Origin: a bacterium | Lineage (GTDB): Bacteria > Spirochaetota > Leptospiria > Leptospirales > Leptonemataceae | Assembly (NCBI GenBank): GCA_024742665.1 | Contig: JANSYA010000001.1 | Location: 696,425-760,424, forward strand | Direction of reading: 5' to 3' | DNA: 64,000 nucleotides | Shown here: piece by piece, positions 6,961-16,376 of the stretch | How positions within the stretch are numbered: the stretch's first letter is position 1 | Layout of the letters: the number at the start of each line of letters is the position of its first letter | The notes under the pieces: generated by a model | Told to the model about the DNA's origin: nothing | Databases searched by the model: none | Seen by the model: only the letters and a program-made list of their open reading frames with translations | Made by a program: the position numbers and the translations under genes

Positions 6961-8676
6961 TCAGTCGGGGCGCAGTTGATTGCGTATGACTTTGCCGTTC
7001 GCAGTGCGGGGCAGCGCCGCGCGAAAATAGATTTCGCGCGGGCGCTTATAGGCAGCCAGATGTTCGGCGGCGAAGGCCAGGATCGCGCGCTTGTATTCTT
7101 CCGCGCTTTCCAGTCCTGCTATGACTTGGCGGGTTTCATTCTGTTCGCTGCTCTCCGCATCCACTGCGGCTGCATGCGCGAGCAGGGCGGAGTCCGCTGG
7201 AACGACGAAGGCCGCAATCACTTGAATGCCCGGCGCCGGACTGATTTCGCACACGGCGACTTCGCTTATGATCGGGCAGGTCGCCAGCGCGCGTTCGACT
7301 TCCAGCGGCGATACGCGGTAGCCTGACGCGTTCATGACTTCGTCTCGTCGTCCGAGATAGCGCACGTAGCCGTCGGCGTCGATCGAGGCGCGATCGCCCC
7401 CCGCGAACCATTCGCCATAGTAGACTGAGCTTTCTTCTTCCGGTCGATTCCAGTAGCCGAGCATCAAACCCGGGTCGCTGCGGTGCACCGCGAGCAAGCC
7501 GGCTTCGTCGGGTCCGCAAAATTCCAGCGCTTCGGTTTCGTCTTTCAAGATGGCGACGCGGCGGCCGGGCTGGGCTCTGCCGGGTGAGCCGGGTCGAGTC
7601 GGCGTTTGCGGGCCGCTTGAAATGTACGTCGAGATCTCGCTCATGCCGAGCGCTTCGTAGAGATCTGTGCCGGTCGCCTGCGTCCACGCCGCGTGGAGCT
7701 CCGGGGTCAAGGCCTCCCCCGCGGTGAGACCGTGGCGCAGCGTCGGTAGATTGCGAAGAGTCGTCGCCTCAGTGTACTTTAAAACGCGGCGATACAGCGA
7801 GGGAACCGCCGCGAAGATCGTGGCCTGCAGTTCGTCGATCAGCCGGGCCCAGATGGTCGGCTCGCCAGGCGGGCCCGCGTACAGCAGTCCGGCGGCTCCC
7901 GCGGCCCAGGGATCCATGAGACCCACGCCCAGACTGTAGGTCCAATTGAGCTGTCCCGCGTGCAGCAGTCGATCGCCCGGGCCCAGGCCGCTCCAGCCCG
8001 CGAGCATCGGTCGGCGTCCGGCCGCGCTGCGCTGGGCGTGCAGGACCCCTTTCGGTCGCCCGGTCGTGCCGGAAGTGTAGACGAGAAAGGCGGGATCTTC
8101 CGCCAGGGTGGCCGCGTATTCCAGGCCGCGGCCCGCAGCGCCCGCCAGCTCGCCGGAAGCGGTTGGGGTTTCGTGGAGCGCCCGGGCCTCTGGAGGTACC
8201 CGGGTCGCCGGCGCCGTCTGTGCCATATCGAGCAGCTCTTCGAGGGGGATCCAGCGGGGCGATTGCTCGCCGGTCCGGCGTTCGGGCACAGGCAGATCCG
8301 CTGCGTAGAAGATCAGGGCGGGGCGGGCGTCCGCGATTAAAAAATCAACTTCGGCGGCCGTGAGCTGGGGCGATACCGGAACCGCGACCAGTCCGGCGGC
8401 GATGGCGCCGAAAAAGGCGAAGGCGAATTCCGGACTGTGACCGAGCCGCACAAGCGCGCGATCTCCGGGTTGGGCGTCCAGGCCGGAGAGGGCCGCGGCG
8501 ATTGCCAGCACCCGGCTTTCTAGTTGCGCAAAGCTATATTCGCGTAAGTAAAGTTGTGGCCCGGTGGAGTCCCCTGTGACCTGCTCTGCAAAACAGAGGG
8601 CCGTCGCCCCGGGCCGCTGCCGGGCGGAGCGGGCGATGCAGTAGCGGGCGAGGTTCATGTGTTCAGCGGCGGACAC
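6961..8676 (-). CDS. AMP-dependent acyl-CoA synthetase/ligase
   Basis: The 571-residue protein has the ANL superfamily signatures: YTSGTTGRPKG at residues 200-210 (phosphate loop), EALGMSE (A5 motif), GEWFAGGDRASIDADGYVRYLGRRDEV (hinge region, Asp contacting AMP) and the C-terminal catalytic lysine in PRTANGKVIR. It would activate a carboxylic acid to an acyl-adenylate and then to the CoA thioester. The sequence resembles medium-chain/benzoate-CoA-type ligases, but the substrate cannot be read from it. Start: GTG 8676 gives the full N-terminus; ATG 8658 is an alternative, and neither has a clear ribosome site. It is divergent from the patatin gene over 76 bp. Confidence 0.87.
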   Translation of the reverse strand: MSAAEHMNLARYCIARSARQRPGATALCFAEQVTGDSTGPQLYLREYSFAQLESRVLAIAAALSGLDAQPGDRALVRLGHSPEFAFAFFGAIAAGLVAVPVSPQLTAAEVDFLIADARPALIFYAADLPVPERRTGEQSPRWIPLEELLDMAQTAPATRVPPEARALHETPTASGELAGAAGRGLEYAATLAEDPAFLVYTSGTTGRPKGVLHAQRSAAGRRPMLAGWSGLGPGDRLLHAGQLNWTYSLGVGLMDPWAAGAAGLLYAGPPGEPTIWARLIDELQATIFAAVPSLYRRVLKYTEATTLRNLPTLRHGLTAGEALTPELHAAWTQATGTDLYEALGMSEISTYISSGPQTPTRPGSPGRAQPGRRVAILKDETEALEFCGPDEAGLLAVHRSDPGLMLGYWNRPEEESSVYYGEWFAGGDRASIDADGYVRYLGRRDEVMNASGYRVSPLEVERALATCPIISEVAVCEISPAPGIQVIAAFVVPADSALLAHAAAVDAESSEQNETRQVIAGLESAEEYKRAILAFAAEHLAAYKRPREIYFRAALPRTANGKVIRNQLRPD

Positions 8677-8752
8677 GAGAAAACAAAAGGAATTCAGGGC
8701 GCCGGAACGCGCCAGACTTAATCACTTAAGCATCCCACTATCCTATTAGACT

Positions 8753-10873
8753 ATGGAACGCCGCTCCCTCGACCGAGATACGAAGCAGGCCCTGCGCCGA
8801 TTTTTTATGGCGCAGCCGGTCTTCTCCGGAGTCATGCCCCGCAGTCCGGCGTGGATGGATTTTCTCAGCCGGGTGGAGCTGCGCCATTTTAATAAAGGCG
8901 AAGTGATCTACGAACCGGGTAGCGCGTCTCGCTTTATCTATCTGGTGCGGGACGGCGAAGTGCATATTCGCAGCACGTCGGCCGTGAATTTCAGTCTGAC
9001 GAGCGACGCCCCGCGGCTTATCGGCATTCATGGCCGCGGCAGTTTGTTCGGCGAAGTCAGCTTCATGACCGGCGAACCGCATTCGTCGTACGCGATCGCG
9101 TCTCTGGATACGGGCGTCTTCGTCGTGCCCGGCGAGGCCTTCGCCGCTCTCATGACGGCGGAGGCCAGCGTGGGCTCTGCTATGGCGGAGCTGCTGTCGC
9201 AGCGTTTGCGACAGTCGCTCGCCTCTACTCCCAGCGAAAGCCCGGCGCACATACACGTACTCTTTTATCCGGAGGATCCAACGCGCGGCAGCGAAATCTG
9301 CACGGCGCTGGCGAAGGCCCTGATGTCCGAAAACCCCGGCCCGGTTTTGTTGTTAACGATCAATCCCGCCTCGATTTTCGCCGACGCCGACGCCGCGCCG
9401 TCCGGCGAATCGCGGCGTTCCCGGGCCGGGCGCGAAGATTCGGCGCGCGCCCTTTCGAAGATCATGGAGGGCTGGCCGAAGACCACCCTCGACCAGATTC
9501 TGGACTTTGTGATTCGACCCGAGGGCGGCTTCGACGTGCTGCTGGCGAACGAAGTCTATGGCATGGATTTGAACCTCGATCGGCTGGTCGCCGTGATGCC
9601 GGATATTCTTGGACGGCTGCGAAAGTACTACGCGATGATCCTGGTCGACGCGGGCGGCTTCGTCGAAAATCCGGTGCTGAGCCGGATCTTAAGTCAGGGC
9701 GACAACCTGATGATCGTACAAAACCCGGCCACGAATACCGACAGTCGCAGCGGCCGGCGTTTCCGTGAAGTGGTCGCGTACTGCACGGAGCTACTGGACG
9801 ATTTTTTTGAGCGCGTGATTATGATCAGCGATCTGTGCGAAGCGCGGACCGGCGGCGTGGGCGATTCCAGAGCGCCGGCAGCCGAACGTTTCTTTCCAGG
9901 CATAAACTTAAACTCGGCGCTGTATCGCCAGCACCTGGAGCTGGCCTGCGTGTCCGGAGATCCCGCGCACCGGATCCAGGAGCGTAGCTTTCAGATCGGC
10001 GTGAACCGCCTGGCGCGCAGACTGTCGGGAACATCGCGCGGGCTGGCCCTCGGCGGCGGCGGCGCGCGGGCCTTCGCGCACATCGGCGTAATCGAAGTTC
10101 TCGACGAAGAGGGCATCGACTTCGATTCGGTGGCCGGCACCAGCATGGGCGCGGTCGTCGCCTGCGCCTACGCCATGGGCCGCGACGCTTCGGAGATCGC
10201 CTATCTCGTAAAAGAAATTATCCCCGACTCGAGGGCGATCTTCGATAAGGGTTTGCCCTTCGTCAGCTTCTTTCGTGGACGTAAATTAAACCAGGCGATT
10301 CTCTCGGCCTTCGGCGATACGCGCTTCGAGGATTTGCAAATTCCATTTTTTTGCAACGCCGCGGATTTGAATACGGCTCAGTCGGTGATTTTCGAAAGCG
10401 GATATGTTTCGACGGCGATTCGCGCCTCGGTCAGCCTGCCCGGAGTATTCCCACCGGTGCAGCTGGATCCCTACGACCTGGTCGACGGCGGCATCTTAAA
10501 TAATTTGCCCGGCAGCGTTCTGCGGGACAAAGGTTATCATCGCATCATCGGTGTGAACGTTACGCCGATCGAAGACCACCGCTCCGCTCAGACCCAGGTC
10601 GAAGATCGGCGCGGCGGCATCTTCGAAAAGATTCGCGACTACTTTACTTTGCCGCCGATCTTAAAAATCATCTATCGTTCTACGACGATCCAGGGCATTG
10701 AGCTGCTGAAATTTCGCATGCAGAAATTTGATTATATCTTTCATCCGCCGATAGGCGACTACGATATCTTCGACTTTCATCGCCGCGACGAGATTATCGA
10801 GTCCGGTCGGCGCGCGGCCCGGGATCATCTGCAGGAAATCAAAGAAACCCTCTACCGTCCGAATATGAGTTGA
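8753..10873 (+). CDS. Cyclic-nucleotide-binding domain / patatin-like phospholipase fusion (NTE type)
   Basis: The 706-residue protein has three parts. Residues of about 30-150 form a cNMP-binding fold (GEVIYEPGSASRFIYLVRDGEV, LFGEVSFMTGEPHSSYA). Residues of about 165-420 look like a degenerate ParA/MinD-type domain (MILVDAGG, LMIVQNP) without a recognisable Walker A. Residues of about 425-650 are a patatin lipase with the oxyanion loop LGGGGARAFAHIG, the nucleophile motif GTSMG (about 461-465) and the Asp of VDGGILNN (about 577). The Ser-Asp dyad is therefore complete. This order matches bacterial relatives of neuropathy target esterase, which are lysophospholipases. It probably acts on membrane lipids under ligand control. 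Confidence 0.88.
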   Translation: MERRSLDRDTKQALRRFFMAQPVFSGVMPRSPAWMDFLSRVELRHFNKGEVIYEPGSASRFIYLVRDGEVHIRSTSAVNFSLTSDAPRLIGIHGRGSLFGEVSFMTGEPHSSYAIASLDTGVFVVPGEAFAALMTAEASVGSAMAELLSQRLRQSLASTPSESPAHIHVLFYPEDPTRGSEICTALAKALMSENPGPVLLLTINPASIFADADAAPSGESRRSRAGREDSARALSKIMEGWPKTTLDQILDFVIRPEGGFDVLLANEVYGMDLNLDRLVAVMPDILGRLRKYYAMILVDAGGFVENPVLSRILSQGDNLMIVQNPATNTDSRSGRRFREVVAYCTELLDDFFERVIMISDLCEARTGGVGDSRAPAAERFFPGINLNSALYRQHLELACVSGDPAHRIQERSFQIGVNRLARRLSGTSRGLALGGGGARAFAHIGVIEVLDEEGIDFDSVAGTSMGAVVACAYAMGRDASEIAYLVKEIIPDSRAIFDKGLPFVSFFRGRKLNQAILSAFGDTRFEDLQIPFFCNAADLNTAQSVIFESGYVSTAIRASVSLPGVFPPVQLDPYDLVDGGILNNLPGSVLRDKGYHRIIGVNVTPIEDHRSAQTQVEDRRGGIFEKIRDYFTLPPILKIIYRSTTIQGIELLKFRMQKFDYIFHPPIGDYDIFDFHRRDEIIESGRRAARDHLQEIKETLYRPNMS

Positions 10874-10931
10874 GCCCCGGCGACGCGCGCTTCTGAATTG
10901 TCCGGAGTCCATCCCAACAAGGCCCCGAGTT

Positions 10932-13133
10932 TTAAGCTTGCTCGGACTGCATCGATTGGTTCAAACCCTGGATGCGTTCGTCCAGGCGGGTGACGATGGC
11001 CATCAGGCGGTCGGTTTCGTCCTGGATCATTGCGTGGCGGGATACAGAGGCTTCGATCTTTTTGCTGACCTGGCCGATGACGCGCATCATTTCTTGCGAA
11101 GTCGCGTGCTGATCGCCCTGGGTGTGGGCGATTTCGTCGACGACTGTTTTGATTTCGCGAATGGAGCGGTCCACGTTTTCGCCGGTCGTGATCTGCACTG
11201 CGATTTCGCCTTCCACTCGTCGGCCGATATCGCCCATGCGCGAGGAAACGTTTTTAAATGAATCCATGACGCTGCCCAGATTTTCGATTCGGTGCAGGCC
11301 GTCTTTGATTCGATCGCGGGTGTCGAGAATCAATTCCTCGATCGAACGCGTGGCCTCGGTGCTCTGCTCGGCCAGCCTGGAAATTTCGGAAGCGACGACC
11401 GCGAATCCGCGACCGGCGCTCCCCGCCCGGGCCGCTTCGATCGAAGCGTTGAGCGCCAGAAGATTCGTTCGGTCGGCGATGTCGTTGATGATTTGCACCG
11501 CGCTGATGATCTGTTCCGTGCCCGTCGTAATGCGATGGATGGCGTCGGTGGCTTCGCTTGTCGCAGCACCCGACTGCTCGGCCGATTCGAGGGATTCGCC
11601 GCTGCTCTGGCGGACTTCAATCGCCAGGCCGCCGATCTCCGCGACGGAACGTCCCAGGGTTTCGATCATGAGCGTGCCCTGTTCAAGATTGTGCGTTTGC
11701 TTGCGGGCGTTTTCCGCGACCGATTCGAAGGTTCGCGTCATGCCTTCGATCGAAGTGGAAGCTTCTTCAATCGCGGCGGCCTGGCTCTGGGTTTCGATCG
11801 ACAGCTCGTTGATCGTCGAAACGACCGTCTGAGTTACGGTCTGCATCTCTTCTGCGGACTTCGCGACGACGGTGATCAGTCCGCCTAACTGTTTAAAGAA
11901 ATCGTTCAGGGTCAATGAGAGCGCGCCGATTTCATCGTTGCTGCGGGCGCCCTGCCGGCGAATTCTACGCCCGGCCACGACTTCGCTGATGGAGGTGCGG
12001 ATGCTGTCCGCCGAACGAAAGAAATTCGCGGCCAGGGAATACATTAACAAGCCGATCGCCGGAACGGCGCTCACCAGGAATAAGATCAGCCAGTTCCAGT
12101 AATCGTTCAGGTCCTTCAGGCGCACCGCGAGGGCGTAGGCTGAAACCAAGCGCGTTCCGTTGTCCAAATCCCTTGCGCGCACGGCGATCTCGTGATCTGA
12201 AAAATACGCATGCACCGTCGGCCCCTGGCCGAATTCGTGTAGCATCTGCGTGGGAATCGATTTGGTGGTCGCCGTCGTCGCAAGCAGTCGCCCATTGCGC
12301 GCGTACAGGCTGTGTCTGGTTCCAGCCGGAACTTCCGTCGCGTTGAATAAGTCGTCCGTATCGCCGTCGTCGCTGCGAACGAAATCCAGCGCATTCGCAA
12401 GCACGGTCTGACTGTATACCAGGTCCTGTTGCATGGAATGTACGATCTGGCGCACGCCGGTATAGTAGCCGAGTCCGCCCATCCAGATTCCAAAGCCCAA
12501 AAGAAAGGACATGGCGGGAACGACCAGCTTGCGTCGCACTCCGGCTTTATAGGGCAAAGGAATGTGCGCGTTATGCAATGCGAGAGACGTAAGCTCGTAC
12601 GCCGGGGAAAGCAAATAGCCGGCGATGCCGAAGGTCAACAGCGGCGCCGCCAGCAGGCCGCCCATTCCGCCGACCCAGACGGAAGCGGCTCCCAGCGTTC
12701 CCATACCAGAGGCCATCCATAGCAGGTACAGGGCCAGCGAAGCCAGCACCCACAGGATTGCGATCAGCCCCGCGATCAACCAGGTGAGACCGAAGGTACG
12801 CCGACCCAGGGCTTCCAGCGCTTCAATGTCTATTTCCAGCGGCGTCTTCTGGTTGCGTGATTCTAAAAGCAGCGTCCAGTCCTGCACTCGCTGGCGCATC
12901 GCAACGAGCAGGACCGCAAGTCCGACCAGCAGGCCCGCGGCCCATACCGCGAAACTCTGCAAACCAAAGAGGGCCCAGCGCTCCGGGTCGGAGTTGCTCA
13001 TATAGCGGATGACAGTGATCCACTGGCAGCTCCAGAGCGACCAGATGCTCGCGAAGGCCAGCAAGATATTCCGGCGGATCATGTTGAGTTCGGCGCCGGA
13101 CGTGAGTTGAGATGTGAGTCGTTGGTTTTGCAT
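10932..13133 (-). CDS. Methyl-accepting chemotaxis-type receptor
   Basis: The 733-residue protein has several N-terminal membrane segments, a sensory region of about 120 residues ([20 protein letters not shown] onward), another membrane span ([19 protein letters not shown]), a HAMP-like linker and a long signalling domain. The hairpin tip [30 protein letters not shown] is nearly the canonical sequence that binds CheA and CheW. The extra membrane spans before the sensory part are unusual for a simple two-span receptor. It lies 15 nt after the amidase stop, so the two may be co-transcribed. The ligand is unknown. Confidence 0.9.
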   Translation of the reverse strand: MQNQRLTSQLTSGAELNMIRRNILLAFASIWSLWSCQWITVIRYMSNSDPERWALFGLQSFAVWAAGLLVGLAVLLVAMRQRVQDWTLLLESRNQKTPLEIDIEALEALGRRTFGLTWLIAGLIAILWVLASLALYLLWMASGMGTLGAASVWVGGMGGLLAAPLLTFGIAGYLLSPAYELTSLALHNAHIPLPYKAGVRRKLVVPAMSFLLGFGIWMGGLGYYTGVRQIVHSMQQDLVYSQTVLANALDFVRSDDGDTDDLFNATEVPAGTRHSLYARNGRLLATTATTKSIPTQMLHEFGQGPTVHAYFSDHEIAVRARDLDNGTRLVSAYALAVRLKDLNDYWNWLILFLVSAVPAIGLLMYSLAANFFRSADSIRTSISEVVAGRRIRRQGARSNDEIGALSLTLNDFFKQLGGLITVVAKSAEEMQTVTQTVVSTINELSIETQSQAAAIEEASTSIEGMTRTFESVAENARKQTHNLEQGTLMIETLGRSVAEIGGLAIEVRQSSGESLESAEQSGAATSEATDAIHRITTGTEQIISAVQIINDIADRTNLLALNASIEAARAGSAGRGFAVVASEISRLAEQSTEATRSIEELILDTRDRIKDGLHRIENLGSVMDSFKNVSSRMGDIGRRVEGEIAVQITTGENVDRSIREIKTVVDEIAHTQGDQHATSQEMMRVIGQVSKKIEASVSRHAMIQDETDRLMAIVTRLDERIQGLNQSMQSEQA

Positions 13134-13148
13134 TGAATCAAGTCGGCG

Positions 13149-13823
13149 TTATAAATTCTTTTTCACCGCGGCCCGGATTTCGTTCATGTTTAGATGTTTT
13201 CCCGGACAGGCCGTGTTTTGGACTTCGCGATGGCCGACGATCCGCTCGGGCGGAATATCGTAGCGCGTGGCCAGGTTGGTCAACAGAGTGATCAAGGCTT
13301 CCTGCTGCAGCGGCGCCGGTTTGTGGCGCTCGAAGTTTCCGACCAGCACCACGGCGATTCCGAAGTAGTTCGCGTACCAGTTGCGAGTGCTCAAATTCGC
13401 CTTGCGACTCTTCCAGAGGTCGCTTTCTTCGATCTGGCCGATCGTAGTATTCATGGAACCGTTGTTTACAATAAAGTGATACGCGATATCCGACCATCCC
13501 CGCTGCTCGACGTGAAATTTTTTATAATAGTCGAGATTGCCGATATCGGAAGCCGTGTGATGGATGAGAATATAACGCCATCGCATTTCTTTCCACCAGT
13601 AGTCGCCGGCGGCTGCAATCAGCACGATCGCCAACAGCAGACCGCCCGCGGTCGAAAGTCGCGGATAGGCGCGTAAAAAATTCCAGACTGTCCCGACGCG
13701 GTCGGCGAAGCCCCGCAGCGCCGGAGGCCATTCGCGGTTTTGCGCCTGGCCACGAGGTGCTTTGCGCGCCGGGGCGCCGCCGGAGTTTTTCCGGAGATGT
13801 TTGGGCCGCGGTGCGTAGTCCAT
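13149..13823 (-). CDS. N-acetylmuramoyl-L-alanine amidase (PGRP/Amidase_2 type), membrane-anchored
   Basis: The 224-residue protein has a basic N-terminus, a single membrane anchor (STAGGLLLAIVLIAAAGDYWW) and an Amidase_2/PGRP domain. Zinc ligands are visible as the first His pair in ILIHHTA, the His of VGHREV and the Cys of TACPGKHL, the T7-lysozyme-like pattern. Such enzymes cut the amide bond between N-acetylmuramic acid and L-alanine in peptidoglycan; here the domain should face the periplasm. The start ATG 13823 has no obvious ribosome site. It lies between yedK and the chemoreceptor on the same strand. Confidence 0.87.
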   Translation of the reverse strand: MDYAPRPKHLRKNSGGAPARKAPRGQAQNREWPPALRGFADRVGTVWNFLRAYPRLSTAGGLLLAIVLIAAAGDYWWKEMRWRYILIHHTASDIGNLDYYKKFHVEQRGWSDIAYHFIVNNGSMNTTIGQIEESDLWKSRKANLSTRNWYANYFGIAVVLVGNFERHKPAPLQQEALITLLTNLATRYDIPPERIVGHREVQNTACPGKHLNMNEIRAAVKKNL

Positions 13824-13865
13824 ACAATATACTATCGGTTCGAGCGTCCAGAGCTGGAATCGAAA

Positions 13866-14633
13866 TCAGAGTTCTCCGAAGAGCGATAATTCCTGATCGG
13901 CTTTTGATTCTACGGACTGAGTCAATGTCACGGCTTCGATGCAGGCGGCGGAATCGTTGCGAGGTGAATTCATGGCCCGGTCGACGGGATAATAATTCAT
14001 TTTCCGGGAGCTGTACTGGCCCAGGTATTGATTCAGCCTGTCCGGGGCGTCCGTGTCCGGATCGAGCCAGCCGGCGTACTGCTCCGCTTCGAGAATCACC
14101 GGCATTCGGTGGTGGAGATCCCGCATGATGTCGTTTGCCGCGGTCGTAATAATCGTTGAAGTTTGCACTTCGCTGCCGTCTTCGGAAAACCAGGTTTCCC
14201 AGAGCCCGGCGAATGCAAATAATTCCGATGTCACTGCGGCGGGCGCTCCGTCCCCGTTCTGGCGCGGGTGAATGAAATAGGGCTGCTTTTTTTTATCCGG
14301 AGTCGTGCGCCATTCGAAGAAGCCGCTGGCGGGAATCAGGCAGCGGCGCCGTTTGTAGGCCGATCGAAACGAGGGTTTTTCCGCCAGGGTTTCTGAGCGG
14401 GCGTTGATCATGCGGCTGCCGATCGAAGGATCTTTAGCCCACTCCGGAACCAGGCCCCACTGGGTGACGCCGAGTTCCCGCCGGCGCTCCGCGGTCGCGT
14501 CGATGCGAATCACGGCGACGGGCTGGGTCGGCGCGATATTGTAGCGGGGTTTCAGGGCAGGCGGAAGCAGCGGCAGTTCGAACTGTCGGGCCAGCTGTTC
14601 CGGAGAAGCGGCTAAGGCGAACCGACCACACAT
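13866..14633 (-). CDS. yedK: SOS-response-associated peptidase YedK/HMCES family
   Basis: The protein starts MCGRFALAA, so Cys2 becomes the N-terminal catalytic residue after Met removal. I therefore place the start at ATG 14633 although the frame is open further upstream. Family motifs follow: PRYNIAPTQ, WGLVPEW, INARSET, CLIPASGFFEW and LHHRMPVIL (catalytic His). The 255-residue length is normal. The family shields abasic sites in single-stranded DNA by a thiazolidine crosslink through Cys2, which is established for E. coli YedK and human HMCES. It lies in a run of same-strand genes with small gaps. Confidence 0.93.
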   Translation of the reverse strand: MCGRFALAASPEQLARQFELPLLPPALKPRYNIAPTQPVAVIRIDATAERRRELGVTQWGLVPEWAKDPSIGSRMINARSETLAEKPSFRSAYKRRRCLIPASGFFEWRTTPDKKKQPYFIHPRQNGDGAPAAVTSELFAFAGLWETWFSEDGSEVQTSTIITTAANDIMRDLHHRMPVILEAEQYAGWLDPDTDAPDRLNQYLGQYSSRKMNYYPVDRAMNSPRNDSAACIEAVTLTQSVESKADQELSLFGEL

Positions 14634-14676
14634 GCCGGTAGTCTCTATTGCCGGCGTCTTAATGATCCAGCGTTTT

Positions 14677-14988
14677 TTAGGGATTTTCGAGAACGCAGCC
14701 TTTGCGTTCTCCCAGATAGCGGGCGGTATTCGTGCGGCCCAATCCACTTGTGGTGACGGTCTGCTTTTCCGTGTCCAGTTGGAAGTCGCTGATGGAAACC
14801 CACTGGCGCGCGATGTTCTTGCAGAACTCTTCGTCGCGGCTGACGACGAAATAACACGAGCAGAATTCCTTGGAATACCAGGAGGAAATGATCGAAGGGA
14901 AAGAGCTGACGTGATGCCAGTTCGCGCTGAACCACACCCCTCCAAGAATGGCCGCAATCAGCGCCGTTGTGATCAGTATTTTTTTCAT
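14677..14988 (-). CDS. Small exported Cys-rich protein paired with serine hydrolase
   Basis: This 103-residue protein has an N-terminal signal or anchor (KILITTALIAAILGGVWF), the motif CSCYFVVSRDEEFC, a WVSISDF strand and a closing GC near the C-terminus (ERKGCVLE). The pattern resembles the short 'C(S/K)C.FVSGR...C' segment found near the N-terminus of some beta-lactamase-fold hydrolases. The gene lies 53 nt after such a hydrolase on the same strand. I suggest the two were split or co-evolved, but this is inference from memory. The four or five cysteines suggest disulfides in the periplasm. Confidence 0.65.
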   Translation of the reverse strand: MKKILITTALIAAILGGVWFSANWHHVSSFPSIISSWYSKEFCSCYFVVSRDEEFCKNIARQWVSISDFQLDTEKQTVTTSGLGRTNTARYLGERKGCVLENP

Positions 14989-15041
14989 GATGCCTCGTAT
15001 TGGTCCGGAGATCGCCCGGTGAGCTTAAGACTGAATAAAGT

Positions 15042-16322
15042 TCATTCGTCGACGACGCTGGCCGCTATGAGTTTAAGAAATTCGTTACGATCGAAAGATC
15101 CGTCGCGGTCGTCGCCGACTCGTACGATTACCATATCCAGCGAAGGAATTACGAAGATAAACTGGCCCCAGTGTCCGGAGGCCGAGAATGTATCTTTCGG
15201 AGCGTCGGGCCAGGCCGGCGGAATATCCGCGGCGGCGTAGCCGGCGTTCGTATACCAGTGAGCGGTCATAACGTCTTCGTCCAGACCTTCGTACTTCGGC
15301 GTGCTCACGTAGCCCGGCGCGGGAGTGCGGGTGAAATCCACCCAGCCTGCCGGCAGCAAACGTTCTCCGGCCCAGACTCCGTCGTTTAAGTACAGAAAGC
15401 CGAATTTTGCGAGATCCCGGGGCGTCGCGTAAATGTACGAAGAGCCGACGAAAGTCCCGGAGCCGTCCTGCTCCCAGGTGACCTTGCGCATGCCGATCAC
15501 ATCGAATAATTTTTTCCAGGGATAGTCGGCGTACTCTTCAGCGCCGACGACGTTCTTAAACATGCCCATCAGCAAATTGGTATCGCCGCTGGAGTAGTAG
15601 ACGTACGATCCCGGTCGGGCGCGCATATTTTGTTCGGCGGTGAAGCTCGCCATGTCGGTGCGACCGCGCGTATAAAGCATGGCCACGACCGAGGACTTCA
15701 GGGGAGACGCCTCGTATCCTTCGCTCCAGAAGATTCCGGAGCTCATGTTCAGTATATTGCGAATGGTCATCTTTTCCCGGTCGTGCTGCTTCAGAGCGGG
15801 AAAGTATTTGTGCGCGGGCTGATCGATGTCGACGCGTCCTTCCTGCGTCGCGATACCGTACAGCGTATTGACGAAGCTCTTCGTCACCGACCAGACCAGG
15901 TGCGGCGTCTCGGCTTCGTAGCCGCGGTTATAACGTTCGAGAATTAAGCTGCCGTTGCGAATCACAACCAGGCCGTCGGTGCGAATGCCCTTGCGTTCGC
16001 TGTCTTCGCCGACCAGGGTCATCGCGTACGTGGCGGCCGCTTCCAGCTTCGCGCTGTCGACGCCGACCGATTCGGGCGTCGCGTCGCGCCAATCGGCGGT
16101 GGGCCAGTAGCTGCGAGTCGGCGGATTCAGCGGTTCCAAAACGACCGGCGCGGGATTCGATTGGTTGTCGGGGCCGCAGGAAAGCGAGAGCGCGAAGGTC
16201 GGCAGCAGAGCCGCCGTCAGAGCGCGCCGGGCGAAAGCTGAGACCCTGCGGACGGGCGCTGTGGCGGCGCTGCGCGGAGCCGGTGAAGATTGAGCGAAAG
16301 TCGACGAGTGCTTCGAGTACAT
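15042..16322 (-). CDS. Beta-lactamase-fold serine hydrolase (class C type), lipoprotein
   Basis: The 426-residue protein begins with a signal ending in FALSLSC|G, a lipobox. The active site follows the class C beta-lactamase/DD-peptidase pattern: SVTKSF (Ser-x-x-Lys nucleophile), YYSSGDTNLL (Tyr-x-Ser) and GHWGQFIFV in place of the KTG triad. The layout resembles 6-aminohexanoate-dimer hydrolases and esterases of this fold rather than true beta-lactamases. The substrate is unknown. It is followed on the same strand by the small Cys-rich protein, and probably forms an operon with it. Confidence 0.84.
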   Translation of the reverse strand: MYSKHSSTFAQSSPAPRSAATAPVRRVSAFARRALTAALLPTFALSLSCGPDNQSNPAPVVLEPLNPPTRSYWPTADWRDATPESVGVDSAKLEAAATYAMTLVGEDSERKGIRTDGLVVIRNGSLILERYNRGYEAETPHLVWSVTKSFVNTLYGIATQEGRVDIDQPAHKYFPALKQHDREKMTIRNILNMSSGIFWSEGYEASPLKSSVVAMLYTRGRTDMASFTAEQNMRARPGSYVYYSSGDTNLLMGMFKNVVGAEEYADYPWKKLFDVIGMRKVTWEQDGSGTFVGSSYIYATPRDLAKFGFLYLNDGVWAGERLLPAGWVDFTRTPAPGYVSTPKYEGLDEDVMTAHWYTNAGYAAADIPPAWPDAPKDTFSASGHWGQFIFVIPSLDMVIVRVGDDRDGSFDRNEFLKLIAASVVDE

Positions 16323-16376
16323 ACTGGAACGGAAAATATATTCCGATGGAAGATCGGCAAGCGGTTTCAGGAGCGA

